NCBI RefSeq assembly: GCF_017873395.1
Contig: NZ_JAGGKC010000002.1
Location: forward strand, 124,001 to 188,000
DNA from: Youngiibacter multivorans
Lineage (GTDB): Bacteria > Bacillota > Clostridia > Clostridiales > Clostridiaceae
Direction: 5' to 3'
DNA: 64,000 nt
Shown here: positions 32,856 through 41,243 of the stretch, one piece after another
Position numbering within the stretch: the stretch's first letter is position 1
How the letters are laid out: every line of letters starts with the position of its first letter
Translations under genes and position numbers: made by a program
Notes under the pieces: model-generated
Told to the model about the DNA's origin: nothing
The model's database searches: none
What the model saw: only the letters and a program-made list of their open reading frames with translations

Positions 32856-35342
32856 CTAATCTCCTCCGTATTGTTTCTCCAGCTTTTCCAGCCTCTCCTT
32901 ATAGAATTTTCTTGTTTTGAAGCTTATTACGTCACCAAATTGCCTGGTGAATTCCTCATCATCAAGATATTGCCATAGTTCCTGGTTGAGGCAGAATCCA
33001 TCCTCACAGGTATTAAAGAACTCAGGCGATGTCTTCTGAAGGAATTGGAGCGGATTCTTTCTTGCAAGATCTACATATTCCTTTCTGCCCCAATCCATGT
33101 ATCCAGCTGTACCCTTGTCCCTCAGCATATCCACTCTGTTTGCTCCATGCGTGTAGAACTCCCTGAAGCTCTCATAAATATCATCATCAGTGATTTTCGC
33201 CCTGACCTTCCCTCCATTATGGAATGCGAGAAGAACCGGCATCTTGTATAGCTTGGACATGCTTGTGTTTTCCATTTCCCTGATGAACAGATGGGCCTTA
33301 GTCCCAATAAGTGACCTCTCGGACTCCGCAGCCTCCCCAACGCTGTCCAGGAAGGATAGGTAGTCCCTGAAGATATTAAGCTCTTTCTTCGACCTTATAA
33401 GTGAACTTACAGCATCATCGAGATAAGTGAACATCTGGAGTCTTGATGGCCGTTCGCCAATTTGCTCCTTGATCCTGAAATACTCGTCAACTATCCTTCC
33501 GAAGGCATCCTTCTGCTCTGCTTCAAGCTTTCTGAAGAGGTCTATCAGCCTTAAGTCGAAGTTGACGAAGCATCCTTCAGGATAATCCTCCTCATCGGGT
33601 ATGAGTGGCTTCCTGCGTGCTGTATCCCCTGCCTGTCCGCTTCCTGTCAGGAAAAACGGGACCAGGTTCGCTTTCCTATAGTTTCCGATGAAATCAAGGA
33701 CATTGACGTACTTCTTTCCTATGCTTTTTCTGAGGCCTCTGCCAAGCTGCTGAAGGAAAACAGTCGGTGACTCTGTAGGCCTCAATAGCATGACCATGTC
33801 TACGTCAGGGACATCCAGTCCTTCGTTGAACATGTCAACTGAAAACAGCACATTGACCTCGCCCTTCCTGAACTTTCGTATGGCCTCGCTTCTCTCCATG
33901 GCATGCGCTGATGCTGCATCTCCGCTTACTACTGCACATGCCTTTATCCCATTCCTTGAAAAATATTCTGCCATGTAGACTGCATGCTTTCTCCCTGCAC
34001 AGAAGCCAAGAGCCCTGCTGCTTCTGTATCTTCCGTAATTTTCAAGGACAAGCCCAGCTCTCTTGTTTATGCTGAGGGCTTCCTCAAGCTGCTTTTCGTC
34101 ATATTTGCCCTGCCTGCAGCTGATACCAGAATAGTCAGTCTCATCGAAGATCCCGTAGTATCTGAACGGTGAAAGCCATCCCTTGTTGATGGCTTCCTTC
34201 AGCCTTGCTTCATAGATCACGTTATAGTCGCAAAGTGCGAAGACATCCTGGTTATCTAGCCTTTCAGGCGTGGCTGTTAGGCCGAGAAGAAATTTCGGCT
34301 TGAAGTATCCGATGATATTCTGGTAGTTTTCAGAAACAGCATGATGGAACTCATCAATGACGATATAGTCAAACTCGGTCTCACTGAAGCTTCTGCCTGT
34401 AAGATATTCTTTCCTGCCTAAAGTCTGTACCGAAGCGAAAAGGACATCGGAGTCCATGTCCTTCGTATCACCCTTGAAGAATCCGGTTTTGACATCAGGT
34501 CTCGCATTCCTGAAGGTCCTCTCAGACTGGGATAGGATCTCTTCCCTGTGTGCCACGAAAAGTATCTTCCTGAACTCCCTTGAATCGAAGGCGGCAAGGT
34601 AGGTTTTACCAAGGCCAGTAGCCGCAACCACGAGCCCTTTGTCCCAGCCTTCACTCCTTGACCTCTTCAGCTCATACAGCGCTTCAATCTGTGCCCCTAC
34701 AGGGCTCGGGAATTCGACTATGACATTCTCAGGTACATCGGTCTCATCCCCAAGCCTTTCAATGTCCTCATAGACCTTCGGTCTCTTCCACTGCCTGGAG
34801 TATCTCTTCATCTCGTTATCATCTATGATGCGGGACCGGTTAAGGAACAGGTCCTCGAAGGTCTCCTTGAAATGGGTGAAGTCATCAGGTTCATGAATTG
34901 AATCAAACCTGTAGTTCCACTCAATCCCATCAGTAAGGGCAGTCCTTGAGATGTTCGACGAGCCCACGAAAATCTCACCCAAGCCATCGCTTTCAAAGAT
35001 GTATGCCTTTGGATGGAAGGACTTCCTCTCAACATCATAGAACCTCAGGTCCACCCCGTCGCCCAAAGTGCCCTTAAGCAAGTACAGAGCCTGCGGCTGC
35101 GTTATGTTCAGGTAGTTACCGCAGAGGATTCTGATCCTTGCACCTCGCTTCGCAGCTTCAGCAAGGTCGTCAGAGATCATCCTAACTCCTGACTCCATGA
35201 GGAAAGATACGATGATGCTTATCTTGGACGCCTTCGAGATCGACTCCCTGAGCCGGCCATACAAGTGGTCATCTCCACCGGTTATGCAGTTCAGGCTGGC
35301 CGGCATTCTTGCAGTATCAGTCAATCCCTTCACCTCCGCCAT
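32856..35342 (-). CDS. PLD-type nuclease fused to SF2 DEAD/DEAH helicase
   Basis: 828 residues. N-terminal phospholipase-D-like domain (about 20-170) with one H-x-K motif, SFHPKAYIF followed by FVGSSNISRTAL. Then an SF2 helicase: Walker A ATGLGKT (about 243), motif II D-E-F-H, motif III GLTATPER, motif VI QQLGRGLRKS; then a C-terminal region of about 250 residues ending FKTRKFYKERLEKL, as found in DUF3427-type restriction-related helicases. It probably tracks along DNA and cuts it; such proteins occur alone or in defence islands. Coupled to the MazG-like gene. No methylase or other defence gene is adjacent. Confidence 0.85.
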   Translation of the reverse strand: MAEVKGLTDTARMPASLNCITGGDDHLYGRLRESISKASKISIIVSFLMESGVRMISDDLAEAAKRGARIRILCGNYLNITQPQALYLLKGTLGDGVDLRFYDVERKSFHPKAYIFESDGLGEIFVGSSNISRTALTDGIEWNYRFDSIHEPDDFTHFKETFEDLFLNRSRIIDDNEMKRYSRQWKRPKVYEDIERLGDETDVPENVIVEFPSPVGAQIEALYELKRSRSEGWDKGLVVAATGLGKTYLAAFDSREFRKILFVAHREEILSQSERTFRNARPDVKTGFFKGDTKDMDSDVLFASVQTLGRKEYLTGRSFSETEFDYIVIDEFHHAVSENYQNIIGYFKPKFLLGLTATPERLDNQDVFALCDYNVIYEARLKEAINKGWLSPFRYYGIFDETDYSGISCRQGKYDEKQLEEALSINKRAGLVLENYGRYRSSRALGFCAGRKHAVYMAEYFSRNGIKACAVVSGDAASAHAMERSEAIRKFRKGEVNVLFSVDMFNEGLDVPDVDMVMLLRPTESPTVFLQQLGRGLRKSIGKKYVNVLDFIGNYRKANLVPFFLTGSGQAGDTARRKPLIPDEEDYPEGCFVNFDLRLIDLFRKLEAEQKDAFGRIVDEYFRIKEQIGERPSRLQMFTYLDDAVSSLIRSKKELNIFRDYLSFLDSVGEAAESERSLIGTKAHLFIREMENTSMSKLYKMPVLLAFHNGGKVRAKITDDDIYESFREFYTHGANRVDMLRDKGTAGYMDWGRKEYVDLARKNPLQFLQKTSPEFFNTCEDGFCLNQELWQYLDDEEFTRQFGDVISFKTRKFYKERLEKLEKQYGGD

Positions 35343-35498
35343 TAATCAGAAAAGCTATCGGATATCACCAAAAGTAAGCAGTTATAATATTCTCACAAAT
35401 CTCATTTAATATTAACATATACCACCAATGAATATAAGCGGTTCACCGTCAAATTTCCTTACTATGGGATGCTATTATTACTTTTTTCAACATTGAAA

Positions 35499-35529
35499 AA
35501 GCTCGAAAGGCTGTTGCCTTATCGAGCTT
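35499..35529 (-). terminator. Terminator of DUF6155-like gene
   Basis: AAGCTCGA and TCGAGCTT with an inner AAGGC/GCCTT stem; on the minus strand followed by TTTTTCAATG. The 35343-35611 gap holds no other element seen. Confidence 0.8.
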
Positions 35530-35611
35530 CAGTTCATATCCTGCAATACATTCCTTGAAAATCGTGCAGATTCAATTGTCCAATTCCCAACTAGTTTTCT
35601 GACGCTGATTA

Positions 35612-36169
35612 TCAGTCTTCTTCGTCTTCATCATATTTATATATATCAGCATAGATCTCAAAGATAGCTTCACTGTAACCCCAGCCAATTCCTGAAGCAT
35701 TGTGAACAAGCTTCCTTATCCTCTTCTTCAAGGTCTCATAGTTTTCTTTCGTGCCATTAACATTAAGCTGGTGTGCAAACTCCTCAAACATTCTTACCAT
35801 GTCTTGATAGAACTTAGCATCCATATCTCCAAAGGTATTGGTGAATTCAGTTCCGCATTCCACATAGTATAGTGTCAGGTCCATGACCATTTCGTCAGGC
35901 CCGATCTTCTTGAAATCAGACACATAGGATTTTGCAGCCTTCAATGAAGGCATCTTCCTCATATTTTTCGGAAAAAATTCACTCATTAATTTCTGTTTGT
36001 AAGCTTCGAGCACCTCAGCCTGATATCCTTCACCTGAGAACCGGCTGTTCAGGATTTCCTTTACCATTCCATTTGCCTTGTAAAGGCCTGAAATGAGGTC
36101 TATAAGTTCAGGTTGCTCCATACCCTTAAGTCTCTTCTTCAGTTCTGTCACCGTCATCTGCTTAGTCAT
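35612..36169 (-). CDS. DUF6155-like cytoplasmic protein
   Basis: 185 residues, helical. The opening MTVTELKKRLKGMEQPELID followed by LISGLYKANGMVKEIL is the N-terminal pattern of the DUF6155 family, with later YVSDFKKIGPDEMVMDLTLY and an acidic C-terminus (YKYDEDEED). AGGAGG five bases upstream fixes the first ATG. Own terminator, so monocistronic. Function unknown in the family. Confidence 0.6.
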   Translation of the reverse strand: MTKQMTVTELKKRLKGMEQPELIDLISGLYKANGMVKEILNSRFSGEGYQAEVLEAYKQKLMSEFFPKNMRKMPSLKAAKSYVSDFKKIGPDEMVMDLTLYYVECGTEFTNTFGDMDAKFYQDMVRMFEEFAHQLNVNGTKENYETLKKRIRKLVHNASGIGWGYSEAIFEIYADIYKYDEDEED

Positions 36170-36389
36170 TCAATCCTCCTGAAATTTATGTACTGTATTA
36201 AGGGAACTACCTTAAAAGCGTATAAATGATTTCAACAGTTACCTTTTGTTCAGCTCTTTCGTTTCAATTTCATCCGACAACGCATCATGTACCATTATAA
36301 GATTATCTCATCTTTTAGTGAGATTTTAAATCCGGGACATGAAAAACAGAAGCCGGACCATTCTATGAATGTAACATTAATGTAGAGGA

Positions 36390-36674
36390 CTATCCTTTGG
36401 ACCCCCTTTCAGTGGTCTTGTACCTCTTCCCTTCACTGTCGTAGGTTATCCACTCACAGATAGGATTTCCATTCTCAAAATATCCTGATCTTTTTATGGT
36501 CCCATCCGGTCTGTACCATTCCCAGTAGTCTTCAGGCTGATTATTCACCATTTTACCTTTTGACCAGATGGTTTTGTCGCTTGCATGGTATTTTATGGTA
36601 AATCTGTCTATTACTTCTATCTTCTTTTCTTTCACACCATTTGGATGAATCAGATCGCAATTCTCATTATCCAT
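36390..36674 (-). CDS. YwqK/MORN-like repeat protein
   Basis: 94 residues. Two MORN-like turns are visible: KTIWSKGKMVNNQPEDYWEW and GTIKRSGYFENGNPICEWIT (pattern x-G-x-[FY]-x-N-G/N-x-P-x-x-x-W), as in YwqK-type antitoxin proteins and cell-surface repeat proteins. The ATG at 36674 is favoured by AAAGGA eight bases upstream. Cytoplasmic by lack of a signal. No toxin gene is next to it, so an antitoxin role is not supported here. Confidence 0.55.
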   Translation of the reverse strand: MDNENCDLIHPNGVKEKKIEVIDRFTIKYHASDKTIWSKGKMVNNQPEDYWEWYRPDGTIKRSGYFENGNPICEWITYDSEGKRYKTTERGSKG

Positions 36675-36712
36675 ACTGCTGTTCCTTTGTAATCTCATGC
36701 CATTAGATGGAG

Positions 36713-37585
36713 TTACCTAACCTTCTTTACCGGTATCCATATTTCGCTCCTGTAGTCCTTCCTGCTTGTGTCAGGACTTTCGTTCCACAGGATTTCAGGT
36801 CCTTCAGAAACCTCGTAACCTGAGCCAGGAAACCATTCTGCATATATCTTACCCCAGACCTCCTGAAGTGCAGAAGGAAAATCTCCAATTGCAGTGAATA
36901 CCGCCCAGGTTGAAGCCTTTACGGGGAGCACAGTCCATTTGTCAGCTGATGTATTGGTCGCGGCTACTCCGATATACTGGTCAAGCTCTGACCCTTCTGC
37001 CCTGTCATCAGAGAAGTTGGCTGAAGCCAGGACTATTCCCTTAGGCTCCACATCAGACAGCCTCTTCAGCTCCATGATGTCTTCCATGGTGAGACTTGCC
37101 CACATGGAGTCCATCCCTCTGTTAACACCTTCGTAGACAAGGGGTATCCTCTTCTTGATTCCGATAATATTGAAGTCTTCCTTTTCAACGATCCGATAGT
37201 CCATTTCTGTTCCTCCTTGTATTTTGAGCTGGAAGGTCATGGCTGAGAATGCCTTCAAGGGCATGTCCCCTCTCCTCGCCTGAGTTGGAGTAACTCCATG
37301 CATGTTCTGGAAGGCTCTCGAAAATGCATCAGGAGACTCGTATCCAAGCTCCACTGCTATATCGATGATCTTCACCTCGCTGGTCCTTAGCATCGATGCA
37401 GCCATGGTCAGCCGCCTTTTCCGTATGTATTCACCAAGTGATGTTTCTGAAAGGAATGAGAACATCCTTCTGAAGTGATATTCGGAACACCCGGCTATTC
37501 TTGCCATCCTTTCAAAATCTATCGTACCTGCAAGATTTTCCTCCAGATACCTCATGGCAGCATTCATATTTCCAAGATTATCCAT
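36713..37585 (-). CDS. AraC-family regulator with GyrI-like effector domain
   Basis: 290 residues from the ATG at 37585 (GGAGGGAGG upstream). N-terminal AraC double helix-turn-helix (AAMRYLEENLAGTIDFERMA ... ELGYESPDAFSRAFQ...GVTPTQAR), then a GyrI/Rob-like ligand domain from about 115 (YRIVEKEDFNIIGIKKRIP ... ending EIWIPVKK). Such SoxS/Rob-like proteins bind drugs or metabolites and activate detoxification or efflux genes. The DNA-binding domain is at the N-terminus, as in MarA-GyrI fusions. It diverges from the M48 protease gene. Confidence 0.92.
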   Translation of the reverse strand: MDNLGNMNAAMRYLEENLAGTIDFERMARIAGCSEYHFRRMFSFLSETSLGEYIRKRRLTMAASMLRTSEVKIIDIAVELGYESPDAFSRAFQNMHGVTPTQARRGDMPLKAFSAMTFQLKIQGGTEMDYRIVEKEDFNIIGIKKRIPLVYEGVNRGMDSMWASLTMEDIMELKRLSDVEPKGIVLASANFSDDRAEGSELDQYIGVAATNTSADKWTVLPVKASTWAVFTAIGDFPSALQEVWGKIYAEWFPGSGYEVSEGPEILWNESPDTSRKDYRSEIWIPVKKVR

Positions 37586-37773
37586 AGCAATGACCTCCCT
37601 CCGAAGAAATGATACCAGACACACCTTTATTCTACCCGACTTTTAAGGTGCGGTGTTAGTTGTCAGACACAATTCCAGGTGGTGTGAAAAGAACAATCCA
37701 TTCGACTTGCCCTCTTAATTGGTGCTACTATGGAAATAACCATTCAACGGACATTCCAGCATTAGGAGGCAAC

Positions 37774-39015
37774 ATGCAACAAATAACTATTGCAATCATA
37801 CTATTGATCTTTTTATTGGAAGTGACTCTTTCAGCCCTTAACTACAGGAACAGGCTCAAGCCAATACCAGAGAATGTAAGTGATGTATATGACAAGGAGG
37901 AATACAGGAAGTGGCTTGACTACACCATGGAGAGCCACAGGCTGTCGATGATAGCACGAGTCATCGATACCTCTGTCCTTATAGCATTCCTCCTGTCAGG
38001 CTTCTTCCCATACATTGCAAATATCGCGTCCTCTGTAACCTCAGACCTGAAGCTTCAGACACTTGCCTTCTTTGGCATATATATGACAGTCAGCTACATT
38101 ATCGGAATCGGATTCAGGGTATACCAGACCTTCAGCATTGAAGAGCGGTATGGCTTCAACAAATCTACTGTCAGGACATTCATCCTTGACCAGATTAAGT
38201 CACTTACCCTTGCAATAGTGATTGGCGGCCCTCTAGGTTATCTTCTGCTTTCCATGTACCTGGGTATGGGAAATGAGTTCATACTCTATTCCTGGCTGCT
38301 CTTCATGGCCCTCTCGCTAATCATAAACCTACTCTATACCAGGGTGTTCATCCGGCTTTTCAACAAGCTGACTCCTCTTCCAGATGGGGAACTCAAGGAA
38401 AAGATAGAAGCTCTGGCCAGGAAGACAGGCTATGGTATTAAAGGGATAAGCGTCATGGATGCTTCGAAGAGGTCCTCAAGGCTAAACGCATTCTTCTCAG
38501 GTTTTGGCAGGTTCAAGCAGATAGTCCTGTTTGACACTCTCATCGGGAAGCTCAGTGCAGATGAGACCGTGGCGGTCCTGGCCCATGAGATTGGACATGC
38601 GAAGCACAAGGATGTTTTGAAGAATTTTATTCTTTCAGCTTTGCAGACTGCTGTCTTCCTCGCCCTACTTACCTTCTTCCTGTCTTCAGGCGACTTTTCC
38701 ATGGCCTTCGGATTTTCTGATGTCCATCTGGGTTTTGCCATAATACTTTTCGGAATCCTAATGGAACCTCTCGGCATAATCCTTGGGGTCCCGCTATCGG
38801 CAATCTCCAGGAAAGCTGAATACAAGGCTGACAGGTTCTCGGCGGAAAGCTGTGGCAAAGAGCCAATGACAAAGGCTCTCAAGGTTCTTGCGAAGGAAAA
38901 TTTCTCAAACCTAACGCCTCACCCGCTTGTAGTAATGATGACCTACTCCCATCCGCCAATAAGTGACAGGATTGCAGCTATAACAACTGTTGAAAGAAAA
39001 GATATCCCAGAATAA
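37774..39015 (+). CDS. M48-family (Ste24/HtpX-like) membrane metalloprotease
   Basis: 413 residues from the ATG at 37774 (AGGAGG upstream); the ORF upstream to 37660 has no ribosome site. About six to seven spans; zinc site H271-E272-x2-H275 in LAHEIGHAKH and the third ligand Glu in AEYKADRFSAE (about 350). The long N-terminal half with FSIEERYGFNKSTVRTF is the CAAX prenyl-protease 1 (Ste24) pattern. It degrades or matures membrane proteins and stress-damaged polypeptides. The hairpin terminator follows the stop by two bases. Confidence 0.9.
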   Translation: MQQITIAIILLIFLLEVTLSALNYRNRLKPIPENVSDVYDKEEYRKWLDYTMESHRLSMIARVIDTSVLIAFLLSGFFPYIANIASSVTSDLKLQTLAFFGIYMTVSYIIGIGFRVYQTFSIEERYGFNKSTVRTFILDQIKSLTLAIVIGGPLGYLLLSMYLGMGNEFILYSWLLFMALSLIINLLYTRVFIRLFNKLTPLPDGELKEKIEALARKTGYGIKGISVMDASKRSSRLNAFFSGFGRFKQIVLFDTLIGKLSADETVAVLAHEIGHAKHKDVLKNFILSALQTAVFLALLTFFLSSGDFSMAFGFSDVHLGFAIILFGILMEPLGIILGVPLSAISRKAEYKADRFSAESCGKEPMTKALKVLAKENFSNLTPHPLVVMMTYSHPPISDRIAAITTVERKDIPE

Positions 39016-39017
39016 AG

Positions 39018-39064
39018 AAAGATGCAGCTAATGGAAGCTTTCTGCTCCCATTAGCTGCATCTTT
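39018..39064. terminator. Terminator of M48 gene, also usable from the other side
   Basis: AAAGATGCAGCTAATGG and CCATTAGCTGCATCTTT: 17-bp perfect stem around a 13-base loop, with T-rich flanks on both strands. Confidence 0.9.
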
Positions 39065-39138
39065 TGATTTAAATTGAAGTGGTAATGACATTACAGCCCT
39101 CAGCTGCATATGCAGTCTCTTATTTCAGCTGCGTATGT

Positions 39139-40125
39139 TCAGCTGCTTGTGCTTGATGATGCCGAGGTTGCTGCGATGATGGCTATGACAGCCACCTGCT
39201 CAGCTATGATAAGGCTTGTGACGCTGTTTACAAGCGATGCCTTTATAGCACTCGATAGGCCGCTCTTCTTGTAACCATTGGCTGTAAGGAAGCTTGCATA
39301 CATTAACCTCTGGGCCTTTCCTGTGCCGAAGGTACCAAAACCCTTGACTGTTGTGAGATGCTGGTCAAGAGCCGCCACGTCTTCTACTATCGTATCAATA
39401 TCGCTTCCGGACAAGGAGAGCATACCTAGAGTTGCAAGCTCAGGACCTGTTCCGTATTTGCAGCCCTTTTCCTTCAGCTTTTCGTATATCTCAAGTGTCC
39501 TTGCGACCTTTTCCTCAGATGTGTCAGCACCCATAGCCAGAGCATGGCTCAGTGCCTGAACTGAATCACTGGAGAAGAATCTGCCCTTGAGCAGGGAATA
39601 GCATTCCTCAGCCCTTCTGATAGCTTCATCCTCTTCAATATCTGACAGGGCAAACAGCACTGCAAAACCAGCGTCCTCACTGGAAGTAAGGAACGGATGC
39701 TTCTCCTTCATCTTCTTGTATATCCGTTTCGCCTTGTCAACTATGCCCTCATAGTTGAAGCTGTCCGCCATATCCGCAATCATGAATGCCGAAAGAGGAA
39801 GGTACGGAGAAGAATGGAATTCTTTTCTGAGAGCTGCATAACTTTCAGTTACCTGATGGAACTTACCCTCAGGATCTGTTTCAAAGGATAGTATCGTGGC
39901 TAAAGCCAGAAGCACTGTCCCCTTGAATTCGGATAAGAGACCCGTATTCTCCTTTATTATTTCCTTGCATGCCCTTATCTTTTCAGGGTCAGCCTCAATG
40001 TCCCTCTCGGCGCAAAGGGATGCACATAGTGGATGCATCTGTGAACTGTCCCATTTGAAGTTTACTTTAAGTATGTCCCTGTTGGTTACAAATAGCTCGC
40101 AGTTCTTTAGAAGTGATTCTGTCAT
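39139..40125 (-). CDS. DUF4003-family protein
   Basis: 328 residues, mostly alpha-helical, no signal peptide. The N-terminus (SLLKNCELFVTNRDILKVNF followed by MHPLCASL) and the repeated helix-turn-helix character (YAALRKEFHSSPYLPLSAFM, YSLLKGRFFSSDSVQALSHA; both with K/R-x-F...S...L) match DUF4003. The similarity of these two segments suggests an internal repeat. The C-terminus has one hydrophobic stretch (SLIIAEQVAVIAIIAATSAS). GGGAGGGG precedes the ATG. Function unknown. Confidence 0.72.
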   Translation of the reverse strand: MTESLLKNCELFVTNRDILKVNFKWDSSQMHPLCASLCAERDIEADPEKIRACKEIIKENTGLLSEFKGTVLLALATILSFETDPEGKFHQVTESYAALRKEFHSSPYLPLSAFMIADMADSFNYEGIVDKAKRIYKKMKEKHPFLTSSEDAGFAVLFALSDIEEDEAIRRAEECYSLLKGRFFSSDSVQALSHALAMGADTSEEKVARTLEIYEKLKEKGCKYGTGPELATLGMLSLSGSDIDTIVEDVAALDQHLTTVKGFGTFGTGKAQRLMYASFLTANGYKKSGLSSAIKASLVNSVTSLIIAEQVAVIAIIAATSASSSTSS

Positions 40126-40216
40126 CGCGACCCCTCCCGATAGTGTTCTTTAATGTCCCTATATTAACTTTACACCAAACCAGCAATTTTTGAAATGAAG
40201 CTGGCGTTAATTTGAT

Positions 40217-40261
40217 GAAATAGCTTGTGCAAACTCGTGACTTCAGTCATGAGTGGTTCAA
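40217..40261 (+). mobile_element. 45-base minimal IS200/IS605-like hairpin element
   Basis: GAAATAGCTTGTGCAAACTC (40217-40236) and the following hairpin ACTCGTGAC-TTCA-GTCATGAGT are nearly identical to the left end of the IS at 58238-60129 (two differences in the 33 bases from AGCTTG to the end of the stem). It is preceded by the same TTGAT target (40212-40216) and ends in TTCAA (40257-40261) as the full element's right end does. No transposase. It is either a PATE/REP-like mini-element mobilised in trans or an internally deleted remnant. Confidence 0.65.
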
Positions 40262-40310
40262 GGATGTTTGCATTTTGTATGATGTCTTTGGATTGACAAT
40301 CATAATACTG

Positions 40311-41051
40311 TCATCCTTTGAATTCCTTTTTCAGCTCCGAAAGCCACTTTTCCGGCTGAGTATCCATAAGCTGCCCATGACCCGAAGCCTCGAAAACCCT
40401 TATCTTCATGTCCGGCAGATACCTCCTCAGGTTCTTTGCAGATTTAAATGCAAATGGCTCCTCGCTGCCCTGCCAGAAAATGACCTCTGTATTCGTCATG
40501 AGAAGCCTCGGCGGTATCTGGAACCTGTGACATTCCAGTATGCTTCTTCTCATGCTCCTTCCTGTGATCCCGTCAAAAAGAACCTTAGATGTTGAATCCC
40601 TTATTCCAGTAATCTTCTTCATAAGAGGAACCCCTGCCCCACCCTTCTTCATCGCCGCAATCTGCAGAGCCAGCATCCTTGAGGTCACTTGCGCAAATAT
40701 GCCCATAGGAACGCAATAAGGAGATTCCAGCACGGCCTTCCCGACCCTGATCCTTCCTCTTGCAAGGATTACGATAAGGATGTTTCCTCCCATCGAGCCT
40801 CCATGAGCAAATTGAACATTGCCACTATGGTTCAGCATGACGTACTCCTCAATCTTTACCGCTTCTTCTTCTAGTGAAAGGAATTCAGACTTAATTTCAG
40901 GGTCATGCCCGTCAAGAACAGGTATAATCAGCCTGTAATTTTTCGACAGTTCTTCAATAACCGGAGCGAACTTCAGATTCCAGGAAGTGCCTGCACCGTG
41001 TATGAGAAGGAGACCTGGATTTTCAATATCCCCAAATTCAATGAACCTCAT
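40311..41051 (-). CDS. Alpha/beta-hydrolase
   Basis: 246 residues. Oxyanion-hole HGAGTSWNL near residue 18, nucleophile elbow G-G-S-M-G (SMGGNILIVIL), catalytic His late in ASGHGQLMD. The acid is likely the D in the preceding strand. The substrate (ester, amide, epoxide) cannot be told. The ATG at 41051 follows AAGGGGTGAT, so the longer frame is not used. The IS-like hairpin lies 50 bases past its stop. Confidence 0.85.
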   Translation of the reverse strand: MRFIEFGDIENPGLLLIHGAGTSWNLKFAPVIEELSKNYRLIIPVLDGHDPEIKSEFLSLEEEAVKIEEYVMLNHSGNVQFAHGGSMGGNILIVILARGRIRVGKAVLESPYCVPMGIFAQVTSRMLALQIAAMKKGGAGVPLMKKITGIRDSTSKVLFDGITGRSMRRSILECHRFQIPPRLLMTNTEVIFWQGSEEPFAFKSAKNLRRYLPDMKIRVFEASGHGQLMDTQPEKWLSELKKEFKG

Positions 41052-41168
41052 GATAATCACCCCTTCTTTCATCATCTCATAAAGCTTTCGCTCCTTAAGA
41101 AACAAAGGGTAAACACTTTATTAACCTAACATGTTCCTCGTCTGAATATTAATTATTTCTTATGTCTT

Positions 41169-41190
41169 TACACCTGTATTGACAGCTGTA
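41169..41190 (+). promoter_or_regulatory. NiaR-type operator of the nad operon
   Basis: TACACCTGT-ATTG-ACAGCTGTA: 9-base inverted repeat with one mismatch. It matches the size and symmetry of NiaR operators in Firmicutes and overlaps the -35 TTGACA (41179-41184), so binding by NiaR with nicotinate would block RNA polymerase. Confidence 0.7.
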
Positions 41191-41207
41191 TACCAAAGTC
41201 TTAATCT
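41179..41207 (+). promoter_or_regulatory. Promoter of nadABC-niaR
   Basis: TTGACA at 41179-41184, 17 bases, TAATCT at 41202-41207: perfect -35, weak -10, 37 bases before the ATG. Confidence 0.55.
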
Positions 41208-41243
41208 ATTGTCATAACAATGTCGAAAAGGAGAACTCAAACG

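Noticed and set aside
36390..36674. Toxin-antitoxin pair for the YwqK-like gene
   Set aside because: No small toxin-like gene is adjacent; the neighbours are an AraC regulator and a DUF6155-like protein in separate units.
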